DNA of 64,000 nucleotides from Citrobacter sp. FP75 (GTDB lineage: Bacteria > Pseudomonadota > Gammaproteobacteria > Enterobacterales > Enterobacteriaceae), in assembly GCF_018342065.1 (NCBI RefSeq), contig NZ_JAFDOE010000006.1, positions 124,001 to 188,000 on the forward strand. The letters are read 5' to 3'. This document shows positions 44,373 through 54,746 of this stretch, piece after piece (position 1 is the first letter of the stretch; every line of letters begins with the position of its first letter). Under the pieces are notes generated by a model, which saw only the letters and a list, made by a program, of their open reading frames with translations, made no database searches and was not told the DNA's origin. The position numbers and the translations under genes are program-made.

Positions 44373-44759
44373 TTAACGACGCACGGCGATCGCTTCAATC
44401 TCGATTTTTACGTCTTTTGGCAGACGGGCCACTTCCACGCAAGAGCGTGCAGGGAAGGTGGCGTTGTGCTCGGTGAAGAACGCTTCGTAGGTGGCGTTGA
44501 CGGTGGCGAAATCGTTCAGGTCTTTAACGAAGACGGTCGTTTTTACGATATCGCCCACTTTCAGGCCTGCTGCTTCTACGATAGCTTTAACGTTTTCCAG
44601 CGACTGACGCGCCTGAGCGGACACGTCTTCCGATACGGCACCGGTTTTTGGATCGACCGGGATCTGACCGGAAGTGATAATCATGCTACCCAGATCAACA
44701 CCCTGAACGTATGGGCCGATTGCTGCTGGTGCATTTTCCGTCGCGATAGTCTTGCTCAT
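44373..44759 (-). CDS. ridA: 2-iminobutanoate/2-iminopropanoate deaminase RidA
   Basis: This 128-residue YjgF/YER057c/UK114 protein has the family segments GPYVQGVDLGSMIITSGQIP and the C-terminal PARSCVEVARLPKDVKIEIE, which includes the catalytic Arg (PARSCVEV). It forms a trimer that hydrolyses reactive enamines/imines made by PLP dehydratases, protecting PLP enzymes. AGGAG precedes the ATG. The gene stands next to pyrIB as in E. coli and Salmonella. Confidence 0.97.
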   Translation of the reverse strand: MSKTIATENAPAAIGPYVQGVDLGSMIITSGQIPVDPKTGAVSEDVSAQARQSLENVKAIVEAAGLKVGDIVKTTVFVKDLNDFATVNATYEAFFTEHNATFPARSCVEVARLPKDVKIEIEAIAVRR

Positions 44760-44809
44760 GATTTCTCCTGAATTACAGCGGTAATAGAATGTTCCCGGCC
44801 ATTATACAC

Positions 44810-44940
44810 GTCATCCTTCACGCTGCCTCCTTGTTGGCTGCGTCCTCTTACCCCGGTCACATAGTTTTCTATGCTTCCGGGGATAATCGGACTTGCCGCC
44901 TCGATGCATCGCGAATGATTATGTGTAGCGGGAGCCGGGA
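44810..44940. repeat. Intergenic repeat with inverted arms between ridA and pyrI
   Basis: This stretch carries CCTCCTTGTTGGCTGCGTC, an inverted pair CCCCGG (44851-44856) / CCGGGG (44877-44882) with partly paired inner arms (CATAG/CTATG), and then ACTTGCCGCCTCGATGCA. I recall very similar intergenic segments elsewhere in enterobacterial genomes, so it may be a dispersed repeat. It also lies beyond the pyrI stop and could act as its 3' hairpin. Confidence 0.45.
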
Positions 44941-44958
44941 TCTCATAACCAACCCTAA

Positions 44959-45420
44959 TTAGTTGGCCAGCACCACATAATGGGAAAACTCTTTTTCACA
45001 GTATTTGCATTTGAGTGCGATGTCATCGGCGCGTTTTTTCACTGCAAAACTGGAAGAAACTGGCTCAGCATGGCTGATACAGTTGCTGTTCGGGCACACC
45101 AGCACGTTGTCGATACGCTCCGGCAGGCTAGGGCGTGATTTACCCACCACGTCGTAATCGTCGATGCGGTTTACCGTTGCCTGCGGAGCGTACAGGGAGA
45201 GCTGGTTGACCTGCTCATCGGTCAGGAAAGTATTTTCAATTTTAATCAGGTCTTTACGCCCCATCTCACCGGACGGCAGGTTCAGACCGATGGTGATACG
45301 CTGGTCGGTTTCAGTCAGTTTGAACAGCGTCAGCAGCTTAAAACCAACCTGTGCGGGAATATGGTCAATCACGGTGCCACGTTTGATGGCTTCAACCTGC
45401 AGTTTATTATCGTGTGTCAT
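44959..45420 (-). CDS. pyrI: Aspartate carbamoyltransferase regulatory chain PyrI
   Basis: The start at 45420 ([15 protein letters not shown], 153 residues) has AGAGGA upstream at proper spacing; an ATG two codons earlier is too close to it. The allosteric domain binds ATP and CTP, and the C-terminal zinc domain has four Cys (CPNSNC, CKYC). It forms the dodecameric enzyme with PyrB and conveys feedback control of pyrimidine synthesis. It lies 12 bp after pyrB in the same operon. Confidence 0.97.
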   Translation of the reverse strand: MTHDNKLQVEAIKRGTVIDHIPAQVGFKLLTLFKLTETDQRITIGLNLPSGEMGRKDLIKIENTFLTDEQVNQLSLYAPQATVNRIDDYDVVGKSRPSLPERIDNVLVCPNSNCISHAEPVSSSFAVKKRADDIALKCKYCEKEFSHYVVLAN

Positions 45421-45432
45421 CGTCATGTCCTC

Positions 45433-46368
45433 TTACAGTGCCAGTTCGCTATTCAGTACCAGTGCCAGTAACGCCTGGCGGGCGAAGATGCCGTTGCCTG
45501 CCTGCTGGAAATACCAGGCGTGCGGCGTCTTATCGACGTCGGGGGTGATCTCATCGATGCGCGGCAGCGGGTGCAGCACCTTCATGTTCTCTCTGGCTCC
45601 TGCCAGATCGCTGGCGCGCAGAACAAACTGTGCTTTGACGTTGGCGTATTCGGACGGGTCCAGGCGTTCTTTCTGTACGCGGGTCATGTAGAGAATGTCG
45701 ACTTCCGCCATCACTTCTTCAATCGTGCCGTGCAGGCTCCAGGCGATACCTTTTTCATTCAGCATATCCAGGATGTATTGCGGCATCGCCAGCGCGTCCG
45801 GGGCGATAAAGTAGAAGCGGTTGCCTTCGAACTTCGCCAGCGCCTGAGTCAGTGAGTGGACGGTGCGGCCGTATTTCAGGTCGCCCACCATGGCGATTTG
45901 CAGATTGTCCAGACGACCCTGTGTTTCCTGAATGGTGAACAGGTCCAGCAGCGTTTGGGTCGGATGTTGATTCGAGCCGTCGCCTGCGTTTAGTACCGGC
46001 ACCTTACCGGAGAATTCGGTTGCCAGACGTGCGGCGCCTTCCTGCGGATGACGCATCACGATGGCATCAACATAGGTGCTGATAACGGAAATAGTGTCGG
46101 CCAGCGTCTCACCTTTTTTGCCCAGAGAGGTATTGCTGCTGTCAGAGAACCCCACCACGCTGGCGCCCAGACGGTGCATCGACGTCTCAAAGGATAAACG
46201 GGTGCGGGTAGAGGCTTCGAAGAAGCAGCTGGCAATCACCTTATGCTTCAACAGCTCTGGCTGCGGGTTTGCTTTGAGTTTCGCCGCCGTCGCGAGGACC
46301 AGATTGAGGTCATCGCGGCTGAGGTCGTTTATGGAAATGATGTGTTTTTGATAGAGCGGGTTAGCCAT
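45433..46368 (-). CDS. pyrB: Aspartate carbamoyltransferase catalytic chain PyrB
   Basis: Started at 46368 ([15 protein letters not shown]) it has 311 residues, equal to E. coli. The carbamoyl-phosphate motif [13 protein letters not shown] and the aspartate-binding segment [11 protein letters not shown] are present, along with the 80s loop region [15 protein letters not shown]. It makes N-carbamoylaspartate in the committed step of pyrimidine synthesis. The gene follows the pyrL leader by 2 bp and is controlled by UTP-sensitive attenuation. Confidence 0.98.
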   Translation of the reverse strand: MANPLYQKHIISINDLSRDDLNLVLATAAKLKANPQPELLKHKVIASCFFEASTRTRLSFETSMHRLGASVVGFSDSSNTSLGKKGETLADTISVISTYVDAIVMRHPQEGAARLATEFSGKVPVLNAGDGSNQHPTQTLLDLFTIQETQGRLDNLQIAMVGDLKYGRTVHSLTQALAKFEGNRFYFIAPDALAMPQYILDMLNEKGIAWSLHGTIEEVMAEVDILYMTRVQKERLDPSEYANVKAQFVLRASDLAGARENMKVLHPLPRIDEITPDVDKTPHAWYFQQAGNGIFARQALLALVLNSELAL

Positions 46369-46370
46369 GT

Positions 46371-46505
46371 TTATCTCCTGACGCCTGGGCAAAAAAAAAG
46401 CCCCTCAATTGAGGGGCTTAGAATGGTGAGCAACGGGAAGAAAAACGGCAGGCCAGCGTCCTTTTTCAGACGCGGTAAGACAAAATGTCGTACACACTGA
46501 ACCAT
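46371..46505 (-). CDS. pyrL: pyrBI operon leader peptide PyrL
   Basis: This 44-codon frame starts [18 protein letters not shown] and ends FFCPGVRR, as E. coli PyrL does; the part between differs by several substitutions. Its ribosome site GGGAGGA lies just upstream. The frame runs through the attenuator stem, so coupled translation when UTP is low prevents the terminator from forming. Its stop is 2 bp before the pyrB start. Confidence 0.93.
   Translation of the reverse strand: MVQCVRHFVLPRLKKDAGLPFFFPLLTILSPSIEGLFFCPGVRR
46391..46417 (-). terminator. pyrBI attenuator
   Basis: GCCCCTCAATTGAGGGGC (46400-46417) is a perfect palindrome followed on the minus strand by nine U residues (46391-46399). 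It is an intrinsic terminator inside the pyrL frame, 23 bp before the pyrB start, and so forms the UTP-sensitive attenuator. Confidence 0.95.
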
Positions 46506-46530
46506 AGATCCTCCCGGCAAATTGTCGGCG

Positions 46531-46558
46531 ATTATACTCAGCTGCGTTACAGGATCAA
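46531..46558 (-). promoter_or_regulatory. pyrBI promoter
   Basis: On the minus strand TTGATC (46553-46558) and a perfect TATAAT (46531-46536) are separated by 16 bp, about 26 bp before the pyrL start codon. Confidence 0.75.
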
Positions 46559-46603
46559 GCGAATAATGCACAAATTATTCATTGCAAACGGTTCTTATGA
46601 ATT

Positions 46604-47083
46604 TTAATTCATCTTGAGTAAATAATTAATCTGCTTATGAACCAGGCCTGTTCGCTGCACCACCCGTGGTGCGACCCAGACAATACTGCTGCCCGCGATG
46701 ACGCCCAGAATTTCTGGTAATGCGTGGTAGTCGAGGATTCTGGCAACGGCGCGACCGTATCCCGCTGCGGTGTGGATGAGGATAAATTCGCTATTGTGTT
46801 CCACGCTGACCACCATTTCGGCAATGGATCGCGCGGCATCAGGAGCCGGTCGAGATTGAGGATTTACAGAATAAATTTTTTGCCCTTTTGTATTTCTTAT
46901 CTTTATGGCTCCGAGCAATTTCAGCAGGCGAGAAACCGTTGACTGACTAATGCTGGTAAAGCCCTGGCTTTGCAAATCGCGGCGAATGGCCTCCTGAGAC
47001 AAATAACTTTTTTCTGTAATCAGGCGCTGGCAAATCGCCAGCTGTTGCTGCTCTTTGGCAGAGCAATCATCGAATTCCTTCAT
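46604..47083 (-). CDS. ArgR-family regulator of the arginine deiminase cluster (divergent paralogue)
   Basis: This 159-residue protein has a winged-helix N-terminus (about 14-70, SQEAIRRDLQSQGFTSISQSTVSRLL) and an ArgR oligomerisation/arginine-binding C-terminus (about 88-155, ILIHTAAGYGRAVARILD). The motif that in E. coli ArgR reads AGDDT, whose two Asp hold arginine, reads AGSSI here, so ligand binding is probably altered. It is downstream of the YfcC-type transporter and arc genes on the same strand, as in Salmonella, and probably regulates the arginine deiminase pathway. Confidence 0.87.
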   Translation of the reverse strand: MKEFDDCSAKEQQQLAICQRLITEKSYLSQEAIRRDLQSQGFTSISQSTVSRLLKLLGAIKIRNTKGQKIYSVNPQSRPAPDAARSIAEMVVSVEHNSEFILIHTAAGYGRAVARILDYHALPEILGVIAGSSIVWVAPRVVQRTGLVHKQINYLLKMN

Positions 47084-47194
47084 AAAAACACCTTATATTT
47101 ATTATTTATATCAATGTGATGGAGAAATTCACCACATTTGCAGTATCAATAACGGCTCAAAAGGGCGGTTGTGTAGAAAAACGAGAGAACGATC

Positions 47195-47219
47195 AAAAAA
47201 GCCGTCGACATCCGACGGC
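47195..47219 (-). terminator. Terminator of the arc operon
   Basis: GCCGTCG (47201-47207) and CGACGGC (47213-47219) form a 7 bp stem with a 5-base loop, followed on the minus strand by six U residues (47195-47200). It lies 9 bp after the stop of the YfcC-family gene and separates the arc genes from the argR-like gene. Confidence 0.9.
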
Positions 47220-47228
47220 CAAAAAGAG

Positions 47229-48632
47229 TTACAGCATAGCGCCGATGCTCAGGACGACCATATTGAGTATCGTCAGAACGAGTACCAGCGGGGCAACCCA
47301 TTTCAGATACCGCACGTAAGGGACGCGAGCGATGGCCAGCCCTCCCATCACCACGGCTGAAGTGGGGGTGATCAGATTCACAATGCCGGAAGCGGATTGG
47401 TACGCGGTGACGACCAGGTCTCTTGGTACATGGGCGAAGTCGGCCAGCGGGGCCATAATCGGCATGGTAAGTACCGCCAGACCAGACGAAGAGGGCACCA
47501 GGAAGGACAGTAAAACTTCCAGCCAGTAGGTCACATTGATGAAAATGGTGGTGGAAAGGCCGGAGACTAAATTTTCGGCGCTGTGCAGAATGGTGTGGGT
47601 GATCATACCGTTATCCATTACCACGACGATGCCGCGTGCAATACCGATAATCAGCGCCACGCCGAGCAGATCCCGTGCGCCGTCAATGAATGTGCTGGTA
47701 AAAGCCTCTTCACTCATTCGGGCAATCACGCCGACGATAATCGCCGAGGCCAGAAAAACACCGGATATTTCCGCCATCCACCATCCGAGTACCGCAACCC
47801 CATAAATCATTACCGCAAAGGCGGCGGCGAAAATGAGCAGGATCCATTTACGCGTTGTCGTGAACTCAAGGTTAGTATTGGCACGGTTACCGAGAAAATG
47901 GGCGCGGTTCTCTTCCATTTTATCCGCTACGATAGACAGCTCAGGATGGCTGCGAACTTTTCGCGCATAACGCATCACCCACACCACACAAATAACATAG
48001 CCGACGACCAGCAGCAGAATACGCATCAGCATTCCCTGAGTGAAGGGGATCCCGGCTGCGTTCGCGGCGATAACCGTCGCAAAAGGGTTGATTGTCGAGC
48101 CGAGGGTGCCAATCCCGGCGCCGAGCAGAACGGTTGCGGCGGCAACCAGCGGATCGAAGCGGGCGGCCATCATGACCGGAACGAGTAATGTGTAGAATGG
48201 GAGCGACTCTTCCGCCATTCCGTAAATCGTGCCTCCGGCGGCAAAAAGTCCCATCAGGATAGGGATCATCCACTCTTCTTTGCCGTTGAGCCTGACCGTC
48301 ACGCGCTCGATTCCGGCGTCGATGGCACCTGTTTTATTTACTACCCCTAAAAAGCCGCCGATGATCAGGACAAACAGCGCCACATCAATGGCGCCAGCGG
48401 TGTAGGTTTCGTGGTTATACAAACCGTCGATCGGTGCCAGCAGTACGGCGGTTATGCCTTGTGGATGCGCCTCTGTGGGAGCATAAGTACCCGCAACCGG
48501 CACTTCTTTACCCAGGGTGGCATTCATCGCCATCTGGTATTTCCCCGCCGGGACAATCCAGGTCATAACGGCGACGAGTGCAATGAGAATAAACAGAATG
48601 GTATACGCGCTGGGAAATTTGAGTTTGCCCAT
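47229..48632 (-). CDS. YfcC family transporter, probably arginine/ornithine antiporter role
   Basis: Started at 48632 (MGKLKFPSAYTILF, 467 residues) behind GGAG; the frame upstream to 48674 is not supported. It has about twelve hydrophobic helices, with the YfcC/DcuC-type segments VPAGKYQM, MGLFAAGGTIYGMAEESLPFY and LITPTSAVVMGGLAIARVPY. The family includes predicted basic amino acid antiporters. Its place after arcB, arcC and arcA suggests that it exchanges arginine for ornithine in the role of ArcD, although it is not of the ArcD/APC family. The function is inferred from context. Confidence 0.87.
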   Translation of the reverse strand: MGKLKFPSAYTILFILIALVAVMTWIVPAGKYQMAMNATLGKEVPVAGTYAPTEAHPQGITAVLLAPIDGLYNHETYTAGAIDVALFVLIIGGFLGVVNKTGAIDAGIERVTVRLNGKEEWMIPILMGLFAAGGTIYGMAEESLPFYTLLVPVMMAARFDPLVAAATVLLGAGIGTLGSTINPFATVIAANAAGIPFTQGMLMRILLLVVGYVICVVWVMRYARKVRSHPELSIVADKMEENRAHFLGNRANTNLEFTTTRKWILLIFAAAFAVMIYGVAVLGWWMAEISGVFLASAIIVGVIARMSEEAFTSTFIDGARDLLGVALIIGIARGIVVVMDNGMITHTILHSAENLVSGLSTTIFINVTYWLEVLLSFLVPSSSGLAVLTMPIMAPLADFAHVPRDLVVTAYQSASGIVNLITPTSAVVMGGLAIARVPYVRYLKWVAPLVLVLTILNMVVLSIGAML

Positions 48633-48687
48633 GATGTTCTCCGGATAGCTCGGGCATACACCGCCAGGCGGCATATGCCCGCAGGGG

Positions 48688-49692
48688 TTAGTCGCCGAGT
48701 GTCGCTACCATGACCGCTTTGATGGTATGCATCCGGTTCTCTGCTTCGTCGAAGACGATGGAGTGGGCTGACTCGAAGACCTCTTCCGTCACTTCAAGTC
48801 CTTTCAGGCCGTAAGCAGCTTCGATTTCGCGCCCAACTTTGGTGTGTTCGTTATGGAAGGCGGGCAGGCAGTGCATAAATTTCACGTTGGGATTGCCCGT
48901 TGCGTTGATGACCTGCTGGTTAATCTGGTAGGGCTTCATCAGGCTGACGCGTTCTGCCCAGGCTTCTTTTGGCTCCCCCATTGAGACCCAGACGTCGGTG
49001 TAGAGAAAATCTACGTCGTATACGCCTTCCTCAACATCGTCTGTGAGCGTGATGCGTGCGCCAGTGACGCTGGCGATTTCACGACATTCGGCAACCAGCG
49101 TCTCGTCCGGCCAGAAAGATTTTGGTGCCACCAGGCGAACGTCCATCCCCATTTTTGCCGCGCCGACCATCAGCGAATTGCCCATGTTATTGCGGGCATC
49201 GCCGAGATAAGCGAAGCTTAGTTCGGGCAAGGTTTTACCCGGCGCGTGTTCCAGCATGGTCATCAGATCGGCGAGGATCTGCGTAGGGTGAAATTCGTTC
49301 GTTAGTCCGTTCCATACCGGAACGCCGGCAAATTCACCTAACTCTTCAACGATGTCCTGGCCGTAGCCGCGATATTCGATGCCGTCGTACATGCGGCCCA
49401 ACACGCGGGCGGTATCTTTCATCGACTCTTTGTGACCAATCTGCGAGCCGCTTGGGCCGAGATAGGTCACCTGTGCGCCCTGATCGAATGCACCGACTTC
49501 AAAGGCGCAGCGGGTACGGGTAGAGGTTTTTTCAAAGATCAGCGCGATGTTTTTCCCGACCAGCGTTTGTCTTTCGCGTCCGGCCTTTTTCGCTGTTTTC
49601 AACTCGATAGCCAGATCGATCAGGTACTGGATTTCCGTTGGGGTGTAGTCCAGCAGTTTGAGAAAATTGCGATTTTTCAGGTTAACAGTCAT
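48688..49692 (-). CDS. arcB: Ornithine carbamoyltransferase, catabolic (ArcB)
   Basis: This 334-residue protein has the carbamoyl-phosphate motif [13 protein letters not shown], the segment [11 protein letters not shown] and the ornithine-binding FMHCLPAFH. By context it is the catabolic enzyme: citrulline plus phosphate to ornithine and carbamoyl phosphate. It sits between arcC and the transporter in one leftward operon. The window also holds the anabolic paralogue argI at 53101-54105, with the same length and motifs, so assignment of direction rests on operon context. Confidence 0.93.
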   Translation of the reverse strand: MTVNLKNRNFLKLLDYTPTEIQYLIDLAIELKTAKKAGRERQTLVGKNIALIFEKTSTRTRCAFEVGAFDQGAQVTYLGPSGSQIGHKESMKDTARVLGRMYDGIEYRGYGQDIVEELGEFAGVPVWNGLTNEFHPTQILADLMTMLEHAPGKTLPELSFAYLGDARNNMGNSLMVGAAKMGMDVRLVAPKSFWPDETLVAECREIASVTGARITLTDDVEEGVYDVDFLYTDVWVSMGEPKEAWAERVSLMKPYQINQQVINATGNPNVKFMHCLPAFHNEHTKVGREIEAAYGLKGLEVTEEVFESAHSIVFDEAENRMHTIKAVMVATLGD

Positions 49693-49713
49693 GAAAATGT
49701 CCTTAATGTTGAG

Positions 49714-50640
49714 TTATGCGCTGACGGCTTCCAGGCGAATCAATGTGCCTTTCTCACCCGCGAGAATGGCCGGGCCGTCAGCCAACGAGCCGATGCCTGC
49801 AATTCCGTGGCAGTGAGAGACAAACTCCGCGCAGGCGGTGACTTTGGGGCCCATTGAACCGGCGTCGAATTGCATTTCGCCGAGCAGAGCCGGGGTGATC
49901 TGGGTCAGCGGACGTTGCGTCGGTTTTCCCCAGTCGAGGTACACCGCGTCGGCATCGGTGAGGATCAGCAGCGCATCAGCATGAATTTGGCTGGCAAGCA
50001 GGGCGGCGGAGAGATCTTTGTCGATCACCGCTTCAATGCCGTGGTAACCATCTGCTTTTTCCACCACCGGCACACCGCCGCCGCCGTTGCAAATCACCAG
50101 ATGATCGCGGGCGATCAGTGTGCAAATCGCATCACTTTCAACGATGCGTTTAGGCTGCGGGGAAGGCACAACACGGCGGAATGCTTTCCCGTCGGCTTTG
50201 AAAATCCAGCCCTTTTCCGCGTGTAGTGTTTTAGCCTGAGCGTCGTCGTAAATCGGGCCGATATATTTGGTTGGGTTGTTGAAGGCCGGATCGTTAGCAT
50301 CGACTTCAACCTGGGTCAGCAGGACGCTAATCTCGCGTTGTGGCAGCTGGTTTTTCAGCGCCTGCTGTAGCATGTAGCCAATCATTCCCTGGCTTTCTGC
50401 GCCGAGAACATCGAGCGGATAGGGCGTAACGCCGGCGTAAGCGCTGTTTTGTAACGCCAGCAGGCCAACCTGCGGGCCGTTGCCGTGTACCAGAATCACG
50501 CGCCACTGTTGAGTGAGCTGGGCGATGGTTTTTGCCGCCAGTTCAATGTTTTTCCGCTGAATGTCTGCTTCCAGCGGCTCGCCGCGTTTGAGCAGCGCGT
50601 TGCCGCCCAGAGCGACAACCAAAGTCGGTTTGTTTTCCAT
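49714..50640 (-). CDS. arcC: Carbamate kinase ArcC
   Basis: This 308-residue amino acid kinase family protein has the N-terminal VVALGGNALLKRG and VHGNGPQVGLL motifs and the later CNGGGGVPVV and DKDLSAALLA segments. It makes ATP from carbamoyl phosphate and ADP, the energy-yielding step of the arginine deiminase pathway. It follows arcA by 9 bp and precedes arcB by 21 bp on the same strand. Confidence 0.95.
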   Translation of the reverse strand: MENKPTLVVALGGNALLKRGEPLEADIQRKNIELAAKTIAQLTQQWRVILVHGNGPQVGLLALQNSAYAGVTPYPLDVLGAESQGMIGYMLQQALKNQLPQREISVLLTQVEVDANDPAFNNPTKYIGPIYDDAQAKTLHAEKGWIFKADGKAFRRVVPSPQPKRIVESDAICTLIARDHLVICNGGGGVPVVEKADGYHGIEAVIDKDLSAALLASQIHADALLILTDADAVYLDWGKPTQRPLTQITPALLGEMQFDAGSMGPKVTACAEFVSHCHGIAGIGSLADGPAILAGEKGTLIRLEAVSA

Positions 50641-50649
50641 GACGTCTCC

Positions 50650-51870
50650 TTAAATACCGTCGCGTTCCAGCGGGCAGCTCATGCAGCGTGCGCCGCCGCG
50701 TCCGCGTCCAAGTTCGTCACCAGGGATGGGTAAAACGGTGATACCGGCTTTGTCGTATTTTTCGTTGGTCCAGATGTTGCGCTCGTAGCCCACCACCACG
50801 CCGGGGCGTAGCGTCAGAACGTTGTTTGCGTCATTCCACTGTTCACGCTCGGCTTCGAAGGCATCGCCGCCGGTGGTGATCAGCCGAATTTGGTCGATAC
50901 CCAGCGCTTTTTCGAGGGCATGGACCAGCGTATTTTCCTGGGTGCGTTTCAGACCGCCACGCCCGTCTGGCGTCAGGGTCCAGCACTGGACATCCGGGCG
51001 CACGACTTCCGGGTAGACGGAGAAGGTATCGATATCGATGTGGGTCATGACGGTATCGAGGTGCATACAGGAGCGATGTTTCGGCAGTTCGACGGCAATG
51101 ACGCGTTCTGCCTGGCGATGCTTAAACAGCGACTGGGCAAGGAACTCAATGCCCTGCGGCGTGGTACGTTCCGACATACCGATGAGCACCGCGCCGCGAC
51201 CAATCACCAGCACATCGCCACCTTCTAACGTGGCGTGGTCGTAATTAATATTTTCATCGCCGAAATATTTAATGAAATCACCATCGGCAAATTGTGGATG
51301 CCAGCGATAAATTGCTCGCAGATTATTGGTTTCACGCTGACGGGCCGTTTTTGCCATTGGGTTAATCGACACGCCGTTATATATCCAGCATGAGGTGTCG
51401 CGGGTAAATAAGTGGTTCGGCAATGGTTTCATAATAAAATCATTAATATCGTGGGTATCAACCACCATATTTTTTATTGAGGCGGGAATTTCCCCGTAGG
51501 TTAGCCCACCGCTTAAATGCCGGGCGAGTTCACGGTGTGACATATCGGCAAGCCAGGCACGAATATCCGAGGCGAAAGTTGGACCAAGGCGATAGTCTGA
51601 AATTTGTGTATCTAATAACCAACTTTTAGCTTCGGAAGTATCCAGAGTTTGTGTCAGTAAATCAGTCAGTAACAGAACTTCTATGCCCTCCTGACGCAGC
51701 GTGTTGGCGAAAATGTCATGTTCTTCACCTGCACGTTCGACTGACAGTACATCATCAAAAAGCAGCTCCTGACAGTTCGATGGCGTCAGCCTTTTTAAGC
51801 TGAGATTAGGGCGATGTAGCATCACGCTACGTAATTGACCGATTTCGGAACCGACATAATGCTTTTCCAT
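50650..51870 (-). CDS. arcA: Arginine deiminase ArcA
   Basis: This has 406 residues from 51870 ([21 protein letters not shown]); the ATG one codon earlier at 51873 lies only 3 bases from AGGA, so the second is preferred. The guanidino-group-modifying fold shows [27 protein letters not shown] with the catalytic His and the C-terminal [11 protein letters not shown] with the nucleophile Cys. It hydrolyses arginine to citrulline and ammonia and begins the arc operon. The long upstream region holds a perfect CRP site. Confidence 0.97.
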   Translation of the reverse strand: MEKHYVGSEIGQLRSVMLHRPNLSLKRLTPSNCQELLFDDVLSVERAGEEHDIFANTLRQEGIEVLLLTDLLTQTLDTSEAKSWLLDTQISDYRLGPTFASDIRAWLADMSHRELARHLSGGLTYGEIPASIKNMVVDTHDINDFIMKPLPNHLFTRDTSCWIYNGVSINPMAKTARQRETNNLRAIYRWHPQFADGDFIKYFGDENINYDHATLEGGDVLVIGRGAVLIGMSERTTPQGIEFLAQSLFKHRQAERVIAVELPKHRSCMHLDTVMTHIDIDTFSVYPEVVRPDVQCWTLTPDGRGGLKRTQENTLVHALEKALGIDQIRLITTGGDAFEAEREQWNDANNVLTLRPGVVVGYERNIWTNEKYDKAGITVLPIPGDELGRGRGGARCMSCPLERDGI

Positions 51871-53000
<1,130 letters not shown>

Positions 53001-53010
53001 CGGACGCCAG

Positions 53011-53085
53011 GCCTGATAAGCGTAGCGCCATCAGGCATAACGGTGCAGATTGCCGGATGGCGGCTTATAGCCTAATCCGGCCTAC
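53011..53085. repeat. Pair of REP elements (BIME) between tabA and argI
   Basis: Two palindromic units lie in opposite orientation. The first (53011-53036) has arms GCCTGAT and ATCAGGC. The second (53052-53085) has GCCGGATGGCGGC and ATCCGGCCTAC. They occupy the space between convergent tabA and argI and probably end or stabilise both transcripts. Confidence 0.85.
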
Positions 53086-53100
53086 ACCGACCGGTAGCGA

Positions 53101-54105
53101 TTATTTGCTTAGCGTTGCCACCATCACTGCTTTGATGGTGTGCATGCGGTTCTCTGCCTGAGAGAACACGATGCTGGCGGGGGATTCAAAGACCTCATCG
53201 GTCACCTCCATACCTCCATGAAGACCGTATTCTTGTGCCATTTTTTGACCAAGCGTGGTCTGGTCGTCATGAAACGCTGGCAGGCAGTGGAGGAATTTCA
53301 CCTGCGGGTTGCCGGTTAACGCCATCATTGCGCTATTAACCTGGTACTTACGCAACAGGGCAATACGCTCGCCCCATTTCTCTTTCGCTTCGCCCATCGA
53401 CACCCAGACGTCGGTATAAATGAAGTCTGCATCTTTCACGCCCGTGGCAATATCTTCGGTCAGAGTGATATTGCCGCCGTTTTTCTGCGCCAGCGCTTTG
53501 CATTCTGCAACCAGACTTTTTTCAGGCCAGCAGTCCTGTGGCGCAACCAGACGCAGATCCAGCCCGGTTAACGCGGCAGCTTCGAGCATCGAATTACCCA
53601 TATTGTTACGGGCATCGCCAGCGTAGACCAGCGTCATCTCATTAAACGCTTTGCCCGGCAAGTGTTCCTGCATAGTTAACAGATCGGCCAGCAACTGGGT
53701 GGGATGGAATTCGTTGGTCAACCCGTTCCATACCGGAACGCCGGCATATTCGGCCAGCGTCTCAACCACCTCCTGACCGTGGCCGCGATACTGAATACCG
53801 TCATACATGCGACCGAGCACGCGGGCGGTGTCTTTAATCGACTCTTTATGGCCAATCTGGCTGCCGCTTGGCCCGAGATACGTTACGCGTGCGCCCTGAT
53901 CGTAGGCGGCAACTTCGAAAGAGCAACGAGTGCGGGTCGAGTCTTTTTCGAAGATGAGCGCGATGTTTTTACCGGTGAGCTTAGCAACCTCTGTGCCTTT
54001 TTTCTTATCCGCTTTTAGCTGTGCGGCGAGCTGGAGCAGTGACGTGAGTTCAGCAGAGGTGAAATCGAGCAATTTCAAAAAGTGCTTCTGATAAAATGTG
54101 GACAT
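53101..54105 (-). CDS. argI: Ornithine carbamoyltransferase, anabolic (ArgI)
   Basis: This 334-residue protein has [13 protein letters not shown] for carbamoyl phosphate, [11 protein letters not shown] and FLHCLPAFH for ornithine. It makes citrulline from ornithine and carbamoyl phosphate in arginine synthesis. Position next to rraB and the strong ARG boxes upstream identify it as argI, in contrast to arcB, whose promoter region has only one weak ARG-like site. It is a single-gene transcription unit ended by the REP pair. Confidence 0.97.
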   Translation of the reverse strand: MSTFYQKHFLKLLDFTSAELTSLLQLAAQLKADKKKGTEVAKLTGKNIALIFEKDSTRTRCSFEVAAYDQGARVTYLGPSGSQIGHKESIKDTARVLGRMYDGIQYRGHGQEVVETLAEYAGVPVWNGLTNEFHPTQLLADLLTMQEHLPGKAFNEMTLVYAGDARNNMGNSMLEAAALTGLDLRLVAPQDCWPEKSLVAECKALAQKNGGNITLTEDIATGVKDADFIYTDVWVSMGEAKEKWGERIALLRKYQVNSAMMALTGNPQVKFLHCLPAFHDDQTTLGQKMAQEYGLHGGMEVTDEVFESPASIVFSQAENRMHTIKAVMVATLSK

Positions 54106-54132
54106 GGTTCCCTCACATGGCTTTGGCCATTT

Positions 54133-54171
54133 ATTGAATTAAAATTCAATTTAAATGTGTTTTTATTCATT
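54133..54171. promoter_or_regulatory. Paired ARG boxes of argI
   Basis: ATTGAATTAAAATTCAAT (54133-54150) is a perfect 18 bp palindromic ARG box. A second, weaker box follows at 54154-54171 with the half-site ATTCA. The 3 bp between them is the standard spacing for an ArgR hexamer. This predicts repression of argI by arginine. Confidence 0.92.
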
Positions 54172-54269
54172 TGCAACCTTGTTTAACAAATCTTTCCTGG
54201 AAAGGTGGAGGCAATGCCAGCGGTATGTGACAATAAGAGTATCGGCAGGACATTATGAGGATATGAGCT

Positions 54270-54695
54270 ATGGCAAACCCGGAACACCTGGAAGAGCAGC
54301 GTGAAGAAACACGCTTGATTATTGAAGAGTTACTTGAAGATGGTAGCGATCCTGACGCGCTGTATACCATCGAGCATCACCTTTCTGCGGATGACTTTGA
54401 AACCCTGGAAAAAGCGGCAGTAGAAGCCTTCAAGCTGGGCTATGAAGTGACCGAGCCGGAAGAGCTGGAAGTGGAAGAAGGCGACACGGTAATTTGCTGT
54501 GACATCCTCAGCGAATGTGCCCTGAATGCCGAACTGATTGACTCTCAGGTTGAACAGCTGATGAACCTGGCTGAAAAATTTGACGTGGAATACGACGGTT
54601 GGGGCACCTATTTTGAAGACCCGAACGGCGAAGAAGGTGAAGACGGCGACGATGAAGACCTCGTCGACGAAGATGATGACGGCGTGCGTCACTAA
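54270..54695 (+). CDS. rraB: Ribonuclease E activity regulator RraB
   Basis: This 141-residue, very acidic protein begins [21 protein letters not shown] and ends with a Glu/Asp tract ([21 protein letters not shown] in part), as E. coli RraB does. It binds the C-terminal half of RNase E and changes which mRNAs are cut. It is divergent from argI and followed by miaE after 51 bp. Confidence 0.96.
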   Translation: MANPEHLEEQREETRLIIEELLEDGSDPDALYTIEHHLSADDFETLEKAAVEAFKLGYEVTEPEELEVEEGDTVICCDILSECALNAELIDSQVEQLMNLAEKFDVEYDGWGTYFEDPNGEEGEDGDDEDLVDEDDDGVRH

Positions 54696-54746
54696 ATCAT
54701 CTGCAAACCTACGGCAGCGTTTGCTGCCGTAGGGCAAGGACACGGT

